Origin: Afipia felis ATCC 53690
Lineage (GTDB): Bacteria > Pseudomonadota > Alphaproteobacteria > Rhizobiales > Xanthobacteraceae
Reading direction: 5' to 3'
DNA length: 64,000 bases
Assembly (NCBI RefSeq): GCF_000314735.2
Contig: NZ_KB375270.1
Location: 1,426,001-1,490,000 of the forward strand
Each line of letters opens with the position of its first letter. Position 1 is the first letter of the stretch. A program made the translations under genes and the position numbers. Under the pieces are notes generated by a model, which saw nothing but the letters and a program-made list of their open reading frames with translations, ran no database searches and was not told where the DNA came from. Positions 18,390 through 27,734 of the stretch are shown here, one piece after another.

Positions 18390-19511
18390 ATGCTCGACTG
18401 GTCAGATTCCACAGCCGCACCTTCACCTGCCGTCGTGTTCAACACCGAGCAGCCCTCCGAGCAGACGGGTCTCGGTGAGATCGACCGCTCCGGCGGCCGC
18501 GTGTCCGTTGATGAAAAGCGGATGATCAACTGCCGCGCCGACGTCAATCAGCTGTTGCCGCTGAAATACAAATGGGCATGGGAGAAATATCTCTCGGGCT
18601 GCAACAATCACTGGATGCCGACCGAAGTCTCGATGCAGGCGGACATCGCGCTGTGGAAATCACGCGACGGCCTCACTGAGGACGAGCGTCGCGCGATCAA
18701 GCGCAACCTCGGCTTCTTCGCGGCATCCGAGAGCCTCGTCGCCAATAACATCGTGCTGGCGATCTACCGCCACCTCACCAATCCCGAATGCCGGCAGTAT
18801 CTGCTCCGGCAGGCCTTCGAGGAAGCGGTGCATACGCACACCTTCCAGTATATCGTCGAAAGCCTCGGCCTCGATGAAGGTGAGTTGTTCAACATGTACC
18901 GCGAGGTGCCGTCGATCACCGACAAGGCGGCATGGGCGCTCAAGCACACCCAGAACCTCGACAACCCGGACTTCAAGACCGGCACCGTTGAAGCCGATCA
19001 ATCGTTCCTGCGCGATCTCGTCGCCTTCTATGTGGTGTTCGAAGGCATGTGGTTCTATACCGGGTTCGCGCAGATTCTCTCGCTCGGCCGGCGCAACAAG
19101 ATGGTCGGCATCGCCGAGCAGTATCAGTACATCCTGCGCGACGAGAGCATTCATCTCAATTTCGGCATCGACGTCATCAACCAGATCAAGCTTGAAAACC
19201 CGCATCTGTGGACCAAGGCGTTCCAGGAAGAGGTGCGCGGCATGATCCGTGAGGCTGCCGAGCTTGAAGCCGCTTACGGCCGGGACACGATGCCGCGCGG
19301 TTTTCTCGGGCTGAACGCAGCTCTGTGCGAACAGTACATGCACTTCATCGCCAATCGCCGCTGCGCGCAGATCGGCCTTGCGCCAGTGTTCGCGGAAACC
19401 GAGAATCCCTTCCCGTGGATGTCGGAAGCGATGGACTTGAAGAAGGAGAAGAACTTCTTCGAGACCCGCGTGATCGAATACCAGAACGGCGGCGCACTGA
19501 GCTGGGAATAG
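18390..19511 (+). CDS. nrdB: Ribonucleotide reductase small subunit with class Ic signature
   Basis: A 373-residue ferritin-like metal subunit, 20 bp after nrdA with an AGGAAA ribosome site. The six metal ligands can be assigned as E114 (AASESL), E145 and H148 (FEEAVH), E218 (VFEGMWF), E252 and H255 (RDESIH). The residue four after the first ligand His, where class Ia enzymes have the radical Tyr, is F152 (HTHTF), and the first carboxylate is Glu rather than Asp. Both features match the Chlamydia class Ic enzyme (E89, E120, H123, F127), which uses a Mn(IV)/Fe(III) cofactor instead of a tyrosyl radical. Family certain; the cofactor is inferred from these residues. Confidence 0.95.
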   Translation: MLDWSDSTAAPSPAVVFNTEQPSEQTGLGEIDRSGGRVSVDEKRMINCRADVNQLLPLKYKWAWEKYLSGCNNHWMPTEVSMQADIALWKSRDGLTEDERRAIKRNLGFFAASESLVANNIVLAIYRHLTNPECRQYLLRQAFEEAVHTHTFQYIVESLGLDEGELFNMYREVPSITDKAAWALKHTQNLDNPDFKTGTVEADQSFLRDLVAFYVVFEGMWFYTGFAQILSLGRRNKMVGIAEQYQYILRDESIHLNFGIDVINQIKLENPHLWTKAFQEEVRGMIREAAELEAAYGRDTMPRGFLGLNAALCEQYMHFIANRRCAQIGLAPVFAETENPFPWMSEAMDLKKEKNFFETRVIEYQNGGALSWE

Positions 19512-19540
19512 CCATCACGGGCACAGGTGACATTCTCTCA

Positions 19541-19568
19541 AAAGGCTGCCGCGAACGGCAGCCTTTTT
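19541..19568. terminator. Intrinsic terminator after nrdAB
   Basis: AAAGGCTGCC (19541-19550) pairs with GGCAGCCTTT (19557-19566) around a 6-nt loop, followed by T residues on the plus strand. It separates nrdB from the convergent efflux operon and may work in both directions. Confidence 0.87.
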
Positions 19569-19596
19569 CGTTGCAGCACAACCATAACGGTAACGG

Positions 19597-21210
19597 CTAA
19601 TGCCGCGCCGGAGCGTTCATGTCGATCGATCTGAGCGTGAGAGCGAGCGGCGCCATGACTGCGCCGATCAAAGAGAGCCACCAGAACACGTCGATATAAG
19701 CCAGCAGATTGACCTGCTGCTGCAACATCTGAGCGATATAGGCGAGCGCCTGTGCCGCCGCGTCCGTCGCATTGGAGCCTTGCGCCTCGAAAAAGTGCGT
19801 CACGGCGGCGAGGGTCTGCTGATAGCCAACATCGGACGGCGCAATGTGTTCGATCAGGCGGCTTTGATGGAATTGCTGGCGCTGCGCCAGAATGGTCTGC
19901 ACCATCGCCACTCCGATCGATCCTCCAAGATTGCGTGCAACATTGATCAGGGCCGATGCCTGATTCGTCTTTTCGGGTGGCACGCCTTCATATGAAGCCG
20001 TGGTGATGGGAAGGAACAGCAGCGGCAAACCGAGCGCGAGATAGATTCGTGACATCGCGGCATAATCATAGGTGATGTTATCGGTGAGACCGGTGAGGTG
20101 CCACATCGACAGACCTGCAATCGCCGCACCGGCCGCAATCAGATACTTCGCCTGCACGAGCCCGATCAGCTTTCCGGTGACCGGCATCATTACGAGCGTT
20201 ACAAGCCCTCCCGGTGAAAGTACCAGCCCTGCCAGCATGGCTGTGTAACCCATTTCGGTCTGCAGAAATTGCGGAAGGATCTGCGTCGTCGCCACCACGA
20301 TGGCACCCGTTCCCAGCATCGCCAGAAAGCAAGTGCCGAACTGCCGCTGGCCCAGCAGCCTGATGTCGACGATGGGATCGTCGCGCATCAACTCCCAGAA
20401 GATCAGCGTGATCAGACAGGCGGCGGAGAGGACGGCGAATGCCACGATCATGTTCGACCCGAACCAATCGTTGCGCTGCCCCTCGTCGAGCACGAATTCA
20501 AGCGATCCCAACCCGACGGCGACGAGGGCGAACCCCACATAATCGACGCGCAAGCCTTTGCGGAGGAGCTCCTTTCGCTCCTCCTCGGCACCCGATGGTT
20601 CGCTCACCATCGTCCCGACCAGAAACAGTGAAATCAAACCCATCGGCACGTTGATGAGAAATACCCAATGCCAGGAATAGGTATCGCTGATCCATCCGCC
20701 AAGCGTGGGACCAACGATCGGCGCGACCACAACCGCAATGCCGTAAATCGCAAATGCCTGTCCTCGTTTTGCCGGAGGAAACGAGTCGGCAAGGATCGCC
20801 TGTTCACTCGTCGCCATCCCGCCTCCGCCAAGCCCTTGCAGGATACGAAACAGAACAAGCGAGTGAAGATTCCAGGCCAGGCCGCACAACAGCGACGCAA
20901 CGGTGAAGACCGCAACGCAACTCATATAAAAGCGCTTGCGGCCGATGACGGTCGAGAGCCAACCGGAGATCGAAATCACGATGGCGTTGGCGACGAGATA
21001 GCTCGTGATGACGTAAGTACTCTCATCGAGGCCCACCGCCAGACCGCCTGCGATATAGCGAAGCGAGACATTGGCAATCGTGGTGTCGAGTACCTCCATG
21101 AAGGTGGCGATCGAAACCACGAATGCGATCAGATAAGGATTATGTCCTCCCGCGGCCGAGCGCTCAGGAGACCAGCCTCCTGCCGCTCCCCCTTGAACTG
21201 CATCGCTCAT
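19597..21210 (-). CDS. emrB: DHA2-family (EmrB-type) 14-span multidrug efflux transporter
   Basis: A 537-residue MFS drug:H+ antiporter. The N-terminal VSIATFMEVLDTTIANVSLRYIAGGL motif (DHA2 family motif LDxTIxNVALP) is in helix 1, VIGRKRFYMSCVAVF after helix 2, and GIAVVVAPIVGPTLGGWISDTYSWHWVFLINVPMG is the antiporter motif C region. It overlaps the upstream emrA-like gene by 4 bp (ATGA), so the two are one operon. EmrB-type pumps work with a membrane fusion protein and an outer-membrane channel; no TolC-like gene or local regulator is present here. Substrate unknown. Confidence 0.94.
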   Translation of the reverse strand: MSDAVQGGAAGGWSPERSAAGGHNPYLIAFVVSIATFMEVLDTTIANVSLRYIAGGLAVGLDESTYVITSYLVANAIVISISGWLSTVIGRKRFYMSCVAVFTVASLLCGLAWNLHSLVLFRILQGLGGGGMATSEQAILADSFPPAKRGQAFAIYGIAVVVAPIVGPTLGGWISDTYSWHWVFLINVPMGLISLFLVGTMVSEPSGAEEERKELLRKGLRVDYVGFALVAVGLGSLEFVLDEGQRNDWFGSNMIVAFAVLSAACLITLIFWELMRDDPIVDIRLLGQRQFGTCFLAMLGTGAIVVATTQILPQFLQTEMGYTAMLAGLVLSPGGLVTLVMMPVTGKLIGLVQAKYLIAAGAAIAGLSMWHLTGLTDNITYDYAAMSRIYLALGLPLLFLPITTASYEGVPPEKTNQASALINVARNLGGSIGVAMVQTILAQRQQFHQSRLIEHIAPSDVGYQQTLAAVTHFFEAQGSNATDAAAQALAYIAQMLQQQVNLLAYIDVFWWLSLIGAVMAPLALTLRSIDMNAPARH

Positions 21211-22373
21211 CGCACTTTTGTCCAGGGCACGACGGACATGCCCGGACCGATCGGAATATCCGCCGGCCAGTGATCGACAATGATCTTCACCGGCACACGC
21301 TGCACCACCTTCACGTAATTTCCGGTCGCGTTCTCAGCCGGTAACAGACTGAACGCCGTCCCCGAACCGGGCTGCACCGATGCGACATGACCCGTGAGCT
21401 TGCGATCCGGATAGGCATCGATGGTGAATTCCACCGGCTGACCCGGCCGCATGTATTGGAGCTGCGTCTCCTTGTAGTTCGCAACGATCCACACATCGTC
21501 CGGCACGAACATCATCAGGCTTTGCCCTGCCGTAACGAAAGAGCCGACCGCGCCGGACAACCTCACCACATGCCCGGCCTGTGCGGCGGTGACACGGGTA
21601 TATTGAAGATTAAGGTTCGCCTGATCGAGCTGGGCCTGCGCCTGCTGCAGCGAGGCACGCGCACCTTCGAGCTGTGCTTCGAGCGTTGTAATTCCGAGCC
21701 TGGCCGCACTCAGCGCTGCATTACTCCGCGTCATATTCGCTTCCTGAGAGCGGAGATTCGAGCGCGTCTGCTGCTCGTTCTGCACCGTGCCGGCGCCCTT
21801 CTGCACAAGGTCTTTCGCGCGGCCTTCTTCCTGTTGTGCAAATTCAAGCTGCGCCTTGGCCTGATCGACCTGCGCCTGTGCCTGATCGATCTGCTCGTGC
21901 TGGCTGTCGATCTGTGCCTTGACGTTATCGATATTCGCGCGCGCGACGGCGACCTGTGCCTTCGCCTGATCGGCAGCATTCCGGTAATCACGATCATCGA
22001 TCCGGGCCAGAAGTTCACCCGCTTCGACATGCTGGTTGTCCGTGACGGGAACCTCGACTACATAGCCGCCGACTTTCGGAGCCACAGAGAAGCTGCGCGC
22101 GGCGACGAACGCATCGTCCGTGGATTCATAGTCCCGGACATCAAGCCAGTATGCGAGGCCGCCGACCAACACAGCAAGGAGAACGACGGCAATGACGGCC
22201 GTCAGCTTCCAGTGCTCGCGCATGCGATCCATCCGTGACGGCGCGGGCTTATGCTCATCCTTCGGTTGGCTATCCCTGTCGCGGTTTTTCAGCGGATCGG
22301 GCTCATTGGGGCGAGCCTCGGCCCGTTGAGGCTTTTCCGCGTCGGTCTTCCGCTCTGAGGTTCGCGCGTCCAA
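21207..22373 (-). CDS. emrA: HlyD/EmrA-type membrane fusion protein
   Basis: A 388-residue periplasmic adaptor. It has a charged N-terminus (about 50 residues), one inner-membrane anchor (LTAVIAVVLLAVLVGGLAYWL, about 56-76), a barrel/lipoyl half-motif (SVAPKVGGYVVEVPVTDNQHVEAGELLARID), a long Gln/Ala-rich coiled-coil hairpin (about 125-235) and the second half-motif (VTAAQAGHVVRLSGAVGSFVTAGQSLMMFVP). The start is probably TTG at 22373, with GAGG upstream; an ATG at 22232 (MDRMREHW) would leave a short cytoplasmic tail. It partners the EmrB-type pump encoded next, overlapping it by 4 bp. Confidence 0.92.
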   Translation of the reverse strand: MDARTSERKTDAEKPQRAEARPNEPDPLKNRDRDSQPKDEHKPAPSRMDRMREHWKLTAVIAVVLLAVLVGGLAYWLDVRDYESTDDAFVAARSFSVAPKVGGYVVEVPVTDNQHVEAGELLARIDDRDYRNAADQAKAQVAVARANIDNVKAQIDSQHEQIDQAQAQVDQAKAQLEFAQQEEGRAKDLVQKGAGTVQNEQQTRSNLRSQEANMTRSNAALSAARLGITTLEAQLEGARASLQQAQAQLDQANLNLQYTRVTAAQAGHVVRLSGAVGSFVTAGQSLMMFVPDDVWIVANYKETQLQYMRPGQPVEFTIDAYPDRKLTGHVASVQPGSGTAFSLLPAENATGNYVKVVQRVPVKIIVDHWPADIPIGPGMSVVPWTKVR

Positions 22374-22562
22374 TGCAAAGTGCCTCGGATTTGTCGTCTT
22401 GGGGTGACGTGCGAAGCGGAACTTGGTTCCCGGAACGGTGGCCCTCCTTCATCAAGAACTTGCGCACTCAGATCACGGCCGCTCGACTGCGCTTTTGAGG
22501 CTCCCTGGAACGTCATCCGTCCTCGGCTATTTAATTTTTAAAATCCGTTCCGGAGGAAAATC

Positions 22563-22778
22563 ATGGGGCTCGCGACATATGCCGTCATCGACCACACATC
22601 GAAATGGGTCGTTCTTCACGACGGGGAGCCGGAAGGCGACTTCGCAACTAAGGAAGCCGCTTTTGAGGCCGCCATTGCGGCAGCGTCTCTGGCCGTTCGC
22701 GAAGGCCATGAGGTGCATGTCAGCGTGCCGGGGCGGGAGCCCGGAAGAGGAACGCTTGGCATTCCCACCGAAGGGTAG
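22563..22778 (+). CDS. Small DUF2188-like protein
   Basis: A 71-residue product with a near-ideal ribosome site (CGGAGGAAAATC before the ATG). The sequence MGLATYAVIDHTSKWVVLHDGEPEGDFATKEAAFEAAIAAASLAVREGHEVHVSVPG resembles the small beta-beta-alpha DUF2188 domain, with the 'xFxTKEAAxEAA' helix. Such proteins are common in Bradyrhizobium-like genomes and have no established function. It is convergent with dnaE2, and about 190 bp separate it from the emrA start on the other strand; those 190 bp hold nothing I recognise. Confidence 0.7.
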   Translation: MGLATYAVIDHTSKWVVLHDGEPEGDFATKEAAFEAAIAAASLAVREGHEVHVSVPGREPGRGTLGIPTEG

Positions 22779-22797
22779 TCGCGCGCCTTTTCACTCT

Positions 22798-25700
22798 TCA
22801 GTGAAAATCCCGAGACGCAGGAAGAATCCGCACCTCGCGGGGATGCCCCGCCTTAACTGTCGCAACCAGTCGTTTCTCACCTGTTTCCTCTGATGGATTC
22901 ATATCCAGATACGGCCGCAGGGTGTCGTTCGCGAGCCCGATCAGATCGGAGGTTCGATCGAACAAGCGATCCGCAACCAGATGAACCACCTTGTCGGGGC
23001 TGCTCTGGATGATGCCCTCGACCTCGACGAGCCGCGCGCCCATCACCTCCTTGCGGAATTTTTCCATCACCTTCGGCCAGACGACGATATTGGCGATGCC
23101 GGTCTCATCCTCCAGCGTCATGAAGACGACGCCGTTCGCGCTACCCGGCCGCTGGCGCACCAGCACAACGCCCGCACAGCGCACGCGCCGTTTGTCGTTC
23201 TCATGAGCAACCGTCGCGCATGAAACTACACCCTCTTCCGTGAACATCGTGTGCAGGAATTCCATCGGATGCCCCTTCAAGGACAACCGTATCGTCTGAT
23301 AATCGGCGACCACCTCTTCCGGGAGCGGCATTTGCGGCAATGGCTGCGCACCTTCGTCCGGCTGTTCGCGGGCAGCTGCCGATTGAAACAGCGGCAGCGA
23401 CACGTCGTCCGGCAACCGGCGAACGGCCCACAGCGCGCTGCGGCGATCCAGCCCCAGCGAGCGGAATGCATCGGCATCGGCCAACAGGATCAGCGCGCGC
23501 TTCGGCAGGTTCGTCTCGCGCGCGAAATCCTCCAGCGAGGTAAATGGCTGCCTCGATCGCGCTTCAACGATCGCCTCTCCCCAGTCTTCCGATTTTGCCT
23601 TGCCCTGCACCCGGCGCCATCTCTCCTCATCCGGATCAGCGCATTTGAATCCGTCGATCTGCCGGAAGCCGAGGCGCAGCGCGTGATATTTGCCGCTCTG
23701 CCCTTCCAGAGCGTTCTGTGAAAAGCTGTGCGAGACATCGACCTCGCGGACGTCGACGCCGTTCTGACGCGCATCGCCGACGATCTGCACAGGCGCGTAG
23801 AATCCCATCGGCTGCGAATTCAAAAGCCCGCAGGCAAATGCATCGGGGTGGAAGCATTTCAACCAGGCCGACACATACACAAGCTGGGCGAACGCCGCCG
23901 CGTGGCTTTCCGGAAAGCCGTAACTGCCGAATCCTTTGATCTGGTCGAAGCAACCTTGCGCGAATTGCGGATCGTAACCGCGCGCGATCATGCGGCCGAC
24001 CATGCGCGTCTCGAATTTCGGCATGGTACCTACATTACGAAATGTCGCCATCGCGCGGCGCAACCCATTCGCTTCCGCAGAGGTGAATTCCGCCGCCGTC
24101 ATCGCGATACGCATAGCCTGCTCCTGAAACAGCGGAACACCAAGCGTCTTGCGCAGGATAGATTTCAGTTCGTCCGGATTTCCACCTTTGGGATAGGGAT
24201 ATTCGATCTCCTCTGGCTTCATAGACCGCCGCTTGAGATAGGGATGCACCATGTTTCCCTGGATCGGCCCCGGCCGGACGATCGCGACTTCGATCACGAG
24301 ATCGTAGAATTCGCGTGGCTTCAGCCGCGGTAGCATGGTCATCTGCGCACGGCTCTCCACCTGAAACACGCCGATGGATTCGCCCCGGCACAGCATGTCG
24401 AAGACCGGACCGCTATCGTCGTTCTCCGCCTTGATATCCGCCAGTTCGTAACGCCTGTCCTTGTGCTCCGCGATCAAATCAAAACACTTCCGGATACAGC
24501 TCAGCATGCCAAGCGCCAGCACATCGACCTTCATCATACTCAAAGTATCGATGTCATCCTTATCCCATTCGATGAAGGTGCGATCCTCCATCGCAGCATT
24601 TCCGATCGGCACATAAGTGTCGAGCCGGTCCTGCGTCAGCACGAAGCCGCCGACATGCTGGGACAGATGGCGCGGAAATTCGATCAGTTCCGTCGCAAGC
24701 TCGACAGCGCGTACGATCATCGGATTGGCCGGATCGAACCCGGCCTGCTTGACCTGCATCTCGCTGAGGCCATGGCCCCAACTCCCCCACACCGTATCCG
24801 CCAGCGCAGCGGTGACATCTTCCGTCAGTCCCAGCGCCTTGCCTACATCGCGAATGGCACTGCGCGGGCGATAATGGATCACCGTCGCGACAATTGCTGC
24901 GCGATTCCTTCCATAACGCTGGAAGACGTATTGCATCACCTCCTCGCGGCGCGAATGCTCGAAATCGACATCGATATCGGGCGGCTCAAGCCGCTCCTCG
25001 GAGATGAAGCGCTCGAACAGCACGTCGGTTTCGGCGGGATTCACCGAGGTGATGCCGAGCATGAAGCAGACCGCCGAATTAGCGGCAGAACCGCGCCCCT
25101 GACATAAGATGCTCTGCGAGCGGGCATAGCGCACGACGTCATGCACCGTGAGGAAGTAATGCGCGTAACCGAGCTTTTCGATCAGACGCAATTCCTTTTC
25201 GATCGTGCCGCGCAATTTCGCATCGACGCCTTCAGGGAAATATTGCCTGATACCCGCCTCTGTCAGATCGCGCAGATGCTCCTGCGCTGTCTTCCCCGGC
25301 GGAACCGGCTCGTCGGGATATTGATACTTCAACTGGCCGAGCGAGAAATCAATGCGGTCGGCAAAGCGGATAGTCTCTTCCAGGGCATCGGGATAATCCT
25401 TGTAAAGACGCACCATCTCCTTGTGCGGCTGCAAATGGCGTTCGGCATGGGCTTCGAGCTTCCTGCCGATTTCATGAATGGTGGCCTTCTCGCGAATGCA
25501 GCTCAGCACGTCCTGCAGCGCCCGGCGGCGATGAAAATGATACAGAACGTCGTTCGTCGCGATCAACGGCACGTGCGCCGTGGTCGCCAGCCGCTCGAGA
25601 CGCGACATCCGGCGACGATCGTCTCCGTGGAAGAACATGGTAGCCGCAAGCCACACACCTTCCACTGGCAGCTTTTTCAGTGCATCGAGCGTTCGCAGGA

Positions 25701-26118
25701 TCTTACCACCGTCGAGCCTGTAAGACGGCATCAGAACCAGCAACTGGCCTTCGCTGAATTCGGCGAGGTCATCGAAGCGCAGAAGGCATTCGCCTTTCTC
25801 CGCGCGCAGCTTTCCCTTGCTCAGCAACCGGCACAGACGGCCGTAAGCCACGCGATCGCGCGGATACGCCAGAATGTCCGGCGTGCCGTCGTCGAACACC
25901 AGACGCGTGCCGACCAGCAGCTTCGGATTGTAACGGACCTTACGATTCTTGTTGCCCAGTTCGCCATAGGCACGCACCACGCCCGCCAGTGTGTTCCTGT
26001 CGGCGATGCCGATGGCATAAAGACAATAGCGGCTGGCCTTGTGGACATATTCCTGCGGATGCGAGGCCCCGCGCAGGAACGAAAAATTCGTGGTGACGCC
26101 AATCTCCGCGTAGATCAT
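22798..26118 (-). CDS. dnaE2: Error-prone DNA polymerase III alpha-type DnaE2 (ImuC)
   Basis: A 1106-residue C-family polymerase. The N-terminal PHP domain starts at YAEIGVTTNFSFLRGASHPQEYV. The polymerase core carries LCQGRGSAANSAVCFMLGIT and the catalytic PPDIDVDFEHSRREEVMQYVF, and later HVGGFVLTQ. The C-terminal region has an OB-type domain (RVRCAGVVLVRQRPGSANGVVFMTLEDETG). DnaE2 performs translesion synthesis with ImuA and ImuB in the SOS mutasome. It starts at ATG 26118, overlapping imuB by 4 bp (ATGA), as the last gene of imuA-imuB-dnaE2. Expected to be DNA-damage inducible through the LexA site upstream of imuA. Confidence 0.97.
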   Translation of the reverse strand: MIYAEIGVTTNFSFLRGASHPQEYVHKASRYCLYAIGIADRNTLAGVVRAYGELGNKNRKVRYNPKLLVGTRLVFDDGTPDILAYPRDRVAYGRLCRLLSKGKLRAEKGECLLRFDDLAEFSEGQLLVLMPSYRLDGGKILRTLDALKKLPVEGVWLAATMFFHGDDRRRMSRLERLATTAHVPLIATNDVLYHFHRRRALQDVLSCIREKATIHEIGRKLEAHAERHLQPHKEMVRLYKDYPDALEETIRFADRIDFSLGQLKYQYPDEPVPPGKTAQEHLRDLTEAGIRQYFPEGVDAKLRGTIEKELRLIEKLGYAHYFLTVHDVVRYARSQSILCQGRGSAANSAVCFMLGITSVNPAETDVLFERFISEERLEPPDIDVDFEHSRREEVMQYVFQRYGRNRAAIVATVIHYRPRSAIRDVGKALGLTEDVTAALADTVWGSWGHGLSEMQVKQAGFDPANPMIVRAVELATELIEFPRHLSQHVGGFVLTQDRLDTYVPIGNAAMEDRTFIEWDKDDIDTLSMMKVDVLALGMLSCIRKCFDLIAEHKDRRYELADIKAENDDSGPVFDMLCRGESIGVFQVESRAQMTMLPRLKPREFYDLVIEVAIVRPGPIQGNMVHPYLKRRSMKPEEIEYPYPKGGNPDELKSILRKTLGVPLFQEQAMRIAMTAAEFTSAEANGLRRAMATFRNVGTMPKFETRMVGRMIARGYDPQFAQGCFDQIKGFGSYGFPESHAAAFAQLVYVSAWLKCFHPDAFACGLLNSQPMGFYAPVQIVGDARQNGVDVREVDVSHSFSQNALEGQSGKYHALRLGFRQIDGFKCADPDEERWRRVQGKAKSEDWGEAIVEARSRQPFTSLEDFARETNLPKRALILLADADAFRSLGLDRRSALWAVRRLPDDVSLPLFQSAAAREQPDEGAQPLPQMPLPEEVVADYQTIRLSLKGHPMEFLHTMFTEEGVVSCATVAHENDKRRVRCAGVVLVRQRPGSANGVVFMTLEDETGIANIVVWPKVMEKFRKEVMGARLVEVEGIIQSSPDKVVHLVADRLFDRTSDLIGLANDTLRPYLDMNPSEETGEKRLVATVKAGHPREVRILPASRDFH

Positions 26119-27734
26119 GCGAACACTCCCTGCATGAACCAGCGAAATTCAATCGTTTCCCTGCGATGGATGCCTTCGCGATAAAGCCAGAACCGGCAGC
26201 CCTCGCTGTCCTCGATACGGAAATAATCACGCGCGCGCGCTTCCTTGTGTTCGACCGGGTCGAGTCCGGCCGCAAGATTCCACCATTCCGGCGCGATACG
26301 CTCGGGCCCTTCCACCTGAATGATCCGATGTTGCACCCTCCGCCACCTGAAATGCGCCGGAGGCCCATGTGGAAAATCCGCGATGACATCGATCGGCTCG
26401 GGATGAACGAACATCCGCAACGGCCGCAACGGCGGCTCATTCTCGTACCGCTGCGGCCATTGCGCCGATAAAATCTTCGGCAAATGATGCTGCGCCTGCA
26501 CGGCCAGCGCCGCACGCTCCGGAATATGCGTATCCTGCGGCAGATACACCTTGATCCGCGAACCGCCGAGCCGTGCGGCCAGACGGTCTATCAGCGCGGC
26601 CACATCGTCATTGTCCTGTGCGCGGGCATCGAGATCGCGTTGCTCCTGCACGACGTCTTCGACGCGGCTTGCGGACAGGCGGATGAGATCGAACCCGAAT
26701 CCCGGATCGATCGGATCGGCCAGCGCGCCGAACCTCTCACGAAACAGGCGCTCCATGACGCCGACGCGCGTTACCGCCTGGCCTGCCTCGACGGCAATGG
26801 TGCGCACCGCGCCGTCGGTACGAAAGAAGCTGGCCTCCAGCCGTCGGGCGCCCTTGCCCTGCCGCTCCATCATGCCGACGAGTTTCTGCGCCAACCCCGA
26901 TAGTGTCGCAGCGACTGCATCTTCGGTCGCGACCGGCTCAGGAAAATGCTTTTCCACCATGAAGTCCGGTGGCACCCGGCGCGGACTGATCGGGGCATCG
27001 CATTGCCCGAGCACTTCGCGCAGCAAATCGGTGAATGCCTTGCCGAACCGCGCGGCGATCTCGCGCGGTTCACGGGAGGCAACATCGCCGATGGTCTTCA
27101 GCCCCGCACGGCGCAGTCCGCGCGTGATCGCATCTTCCACGCCGAGCGCGAACACCGGCAGCGACCTGACGGCTGTTGCCTCTTCGCCTTCCGGCACGAT
27201 CCGGCTGCGCGTCGCCCGCGTCAGCGCACGCGCGCAGGCCGGCGTTCCGGCAATCGCGGCGTTCGCGGCGAAACCCTGCCGCGACAGTGAATCGCAAACG
27301 CGCGACAGCATCGCCGCCTCGCCACCGAACAGATGCGCACAGCCGCTGATATCGAGAAACAATCCGTAAGGCAGATCGAGTGCCACCAGCGGCGTGAAGC
27401 GGTCGCACCAGTCCGCGATATCGGCAAGCACCTGCATATCGGCAGCTTCGTCGGCGTCAAATACTTCGATGTCGAGACAGATCGCGCGCGCATTGGCGAG
27501 CGGCGCTCCGATCTCAAGCCCGAGGGCCGCCGCCGCATCGTTCATGGCGACGACCTGCAGCGCATTGTTGCGTTTGTCCGCGATGATCCAGGGGTTACGG
27601 AAAAACGCGTCATCCGGCCCGGCGCATGCGCGCGACCGATCCTCCCGCATGAGCCGGCGCTTGATGCGGTCGGTCGGCAGGCGCGGCAACCAGAGGCTGA
27701 GAATACGTCGCCGGTTCACGGAAGATACGCTCAT
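26115..27734 (-). CDS. imuB: ImuB, Y-family polymerase-like mutasome scaffold
   Basis: About 539 residues from ATG 27734 (MSVSSVNRRRILSLWLPRLPTDRIKRR), the usual ImuB N-terminus; an in-frame start at 27854 would lie deep in imuA. The Y-family fold is visible (VVAMNDAAAALGLEIGAPLANARAICLDIEVFDAD, and ALDLPYGLFLDISGCAHLFGGEAAMLSRV), but the usual catalytic acidic motif is degenerate, as in ImuB proteins. These act as an adaptor linking the sliding clamp, ImuA and DnaE2. It overlaps imuA by 125 bp in another frame and dnaE2 by 4 bp. An older annotation might call it DinB-like. Confidence 0.93.
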   Translation of the reverse strand: MSVSSVNRRRILSLWLPRLPTDRIKRRLMREDRSRACAGPDDAFFRNPWIIADKRNNALQVVAMNDAAAALGLEIGAPLANARAICLDIEVFDADEAADMQVLADIADWCDRFTPLVALDLPYGLFLDISGCAHLFGGEAAMLSRVCDSLSRQGFAANAAIAGTPACARALTRATRSRIVPEGEEATAVRSLPVFALGVEDAITRGLRRAGLKTIGDVASREPREIAARFGKAFTDLLREVLGQCDAPISPRRVPPDFMVEKHFPEPVATEDAVAATLSGLAQKLVGMMERQGKGARRLEASFFRTDGAVRTIAVEAGQAVTRVGVMERLFRERFGALADPIDPGFGFDLIRLSASRVEDVVQEQRDLDARAQDNDDVAALIDRLAARLGGSRIKVYLPQDTHIPERAALAVQAQHHLPKILSAQWPQRYENEPPLRPLRMFVHPEPIDVIADFPHGPPAHFRWRRVQHRIIQVEGPERIAPEWWNLAAGLDPVEHKEARARDYFRIEDSEGCRFWLYREGIHRRETIEFRWFMQGVFA

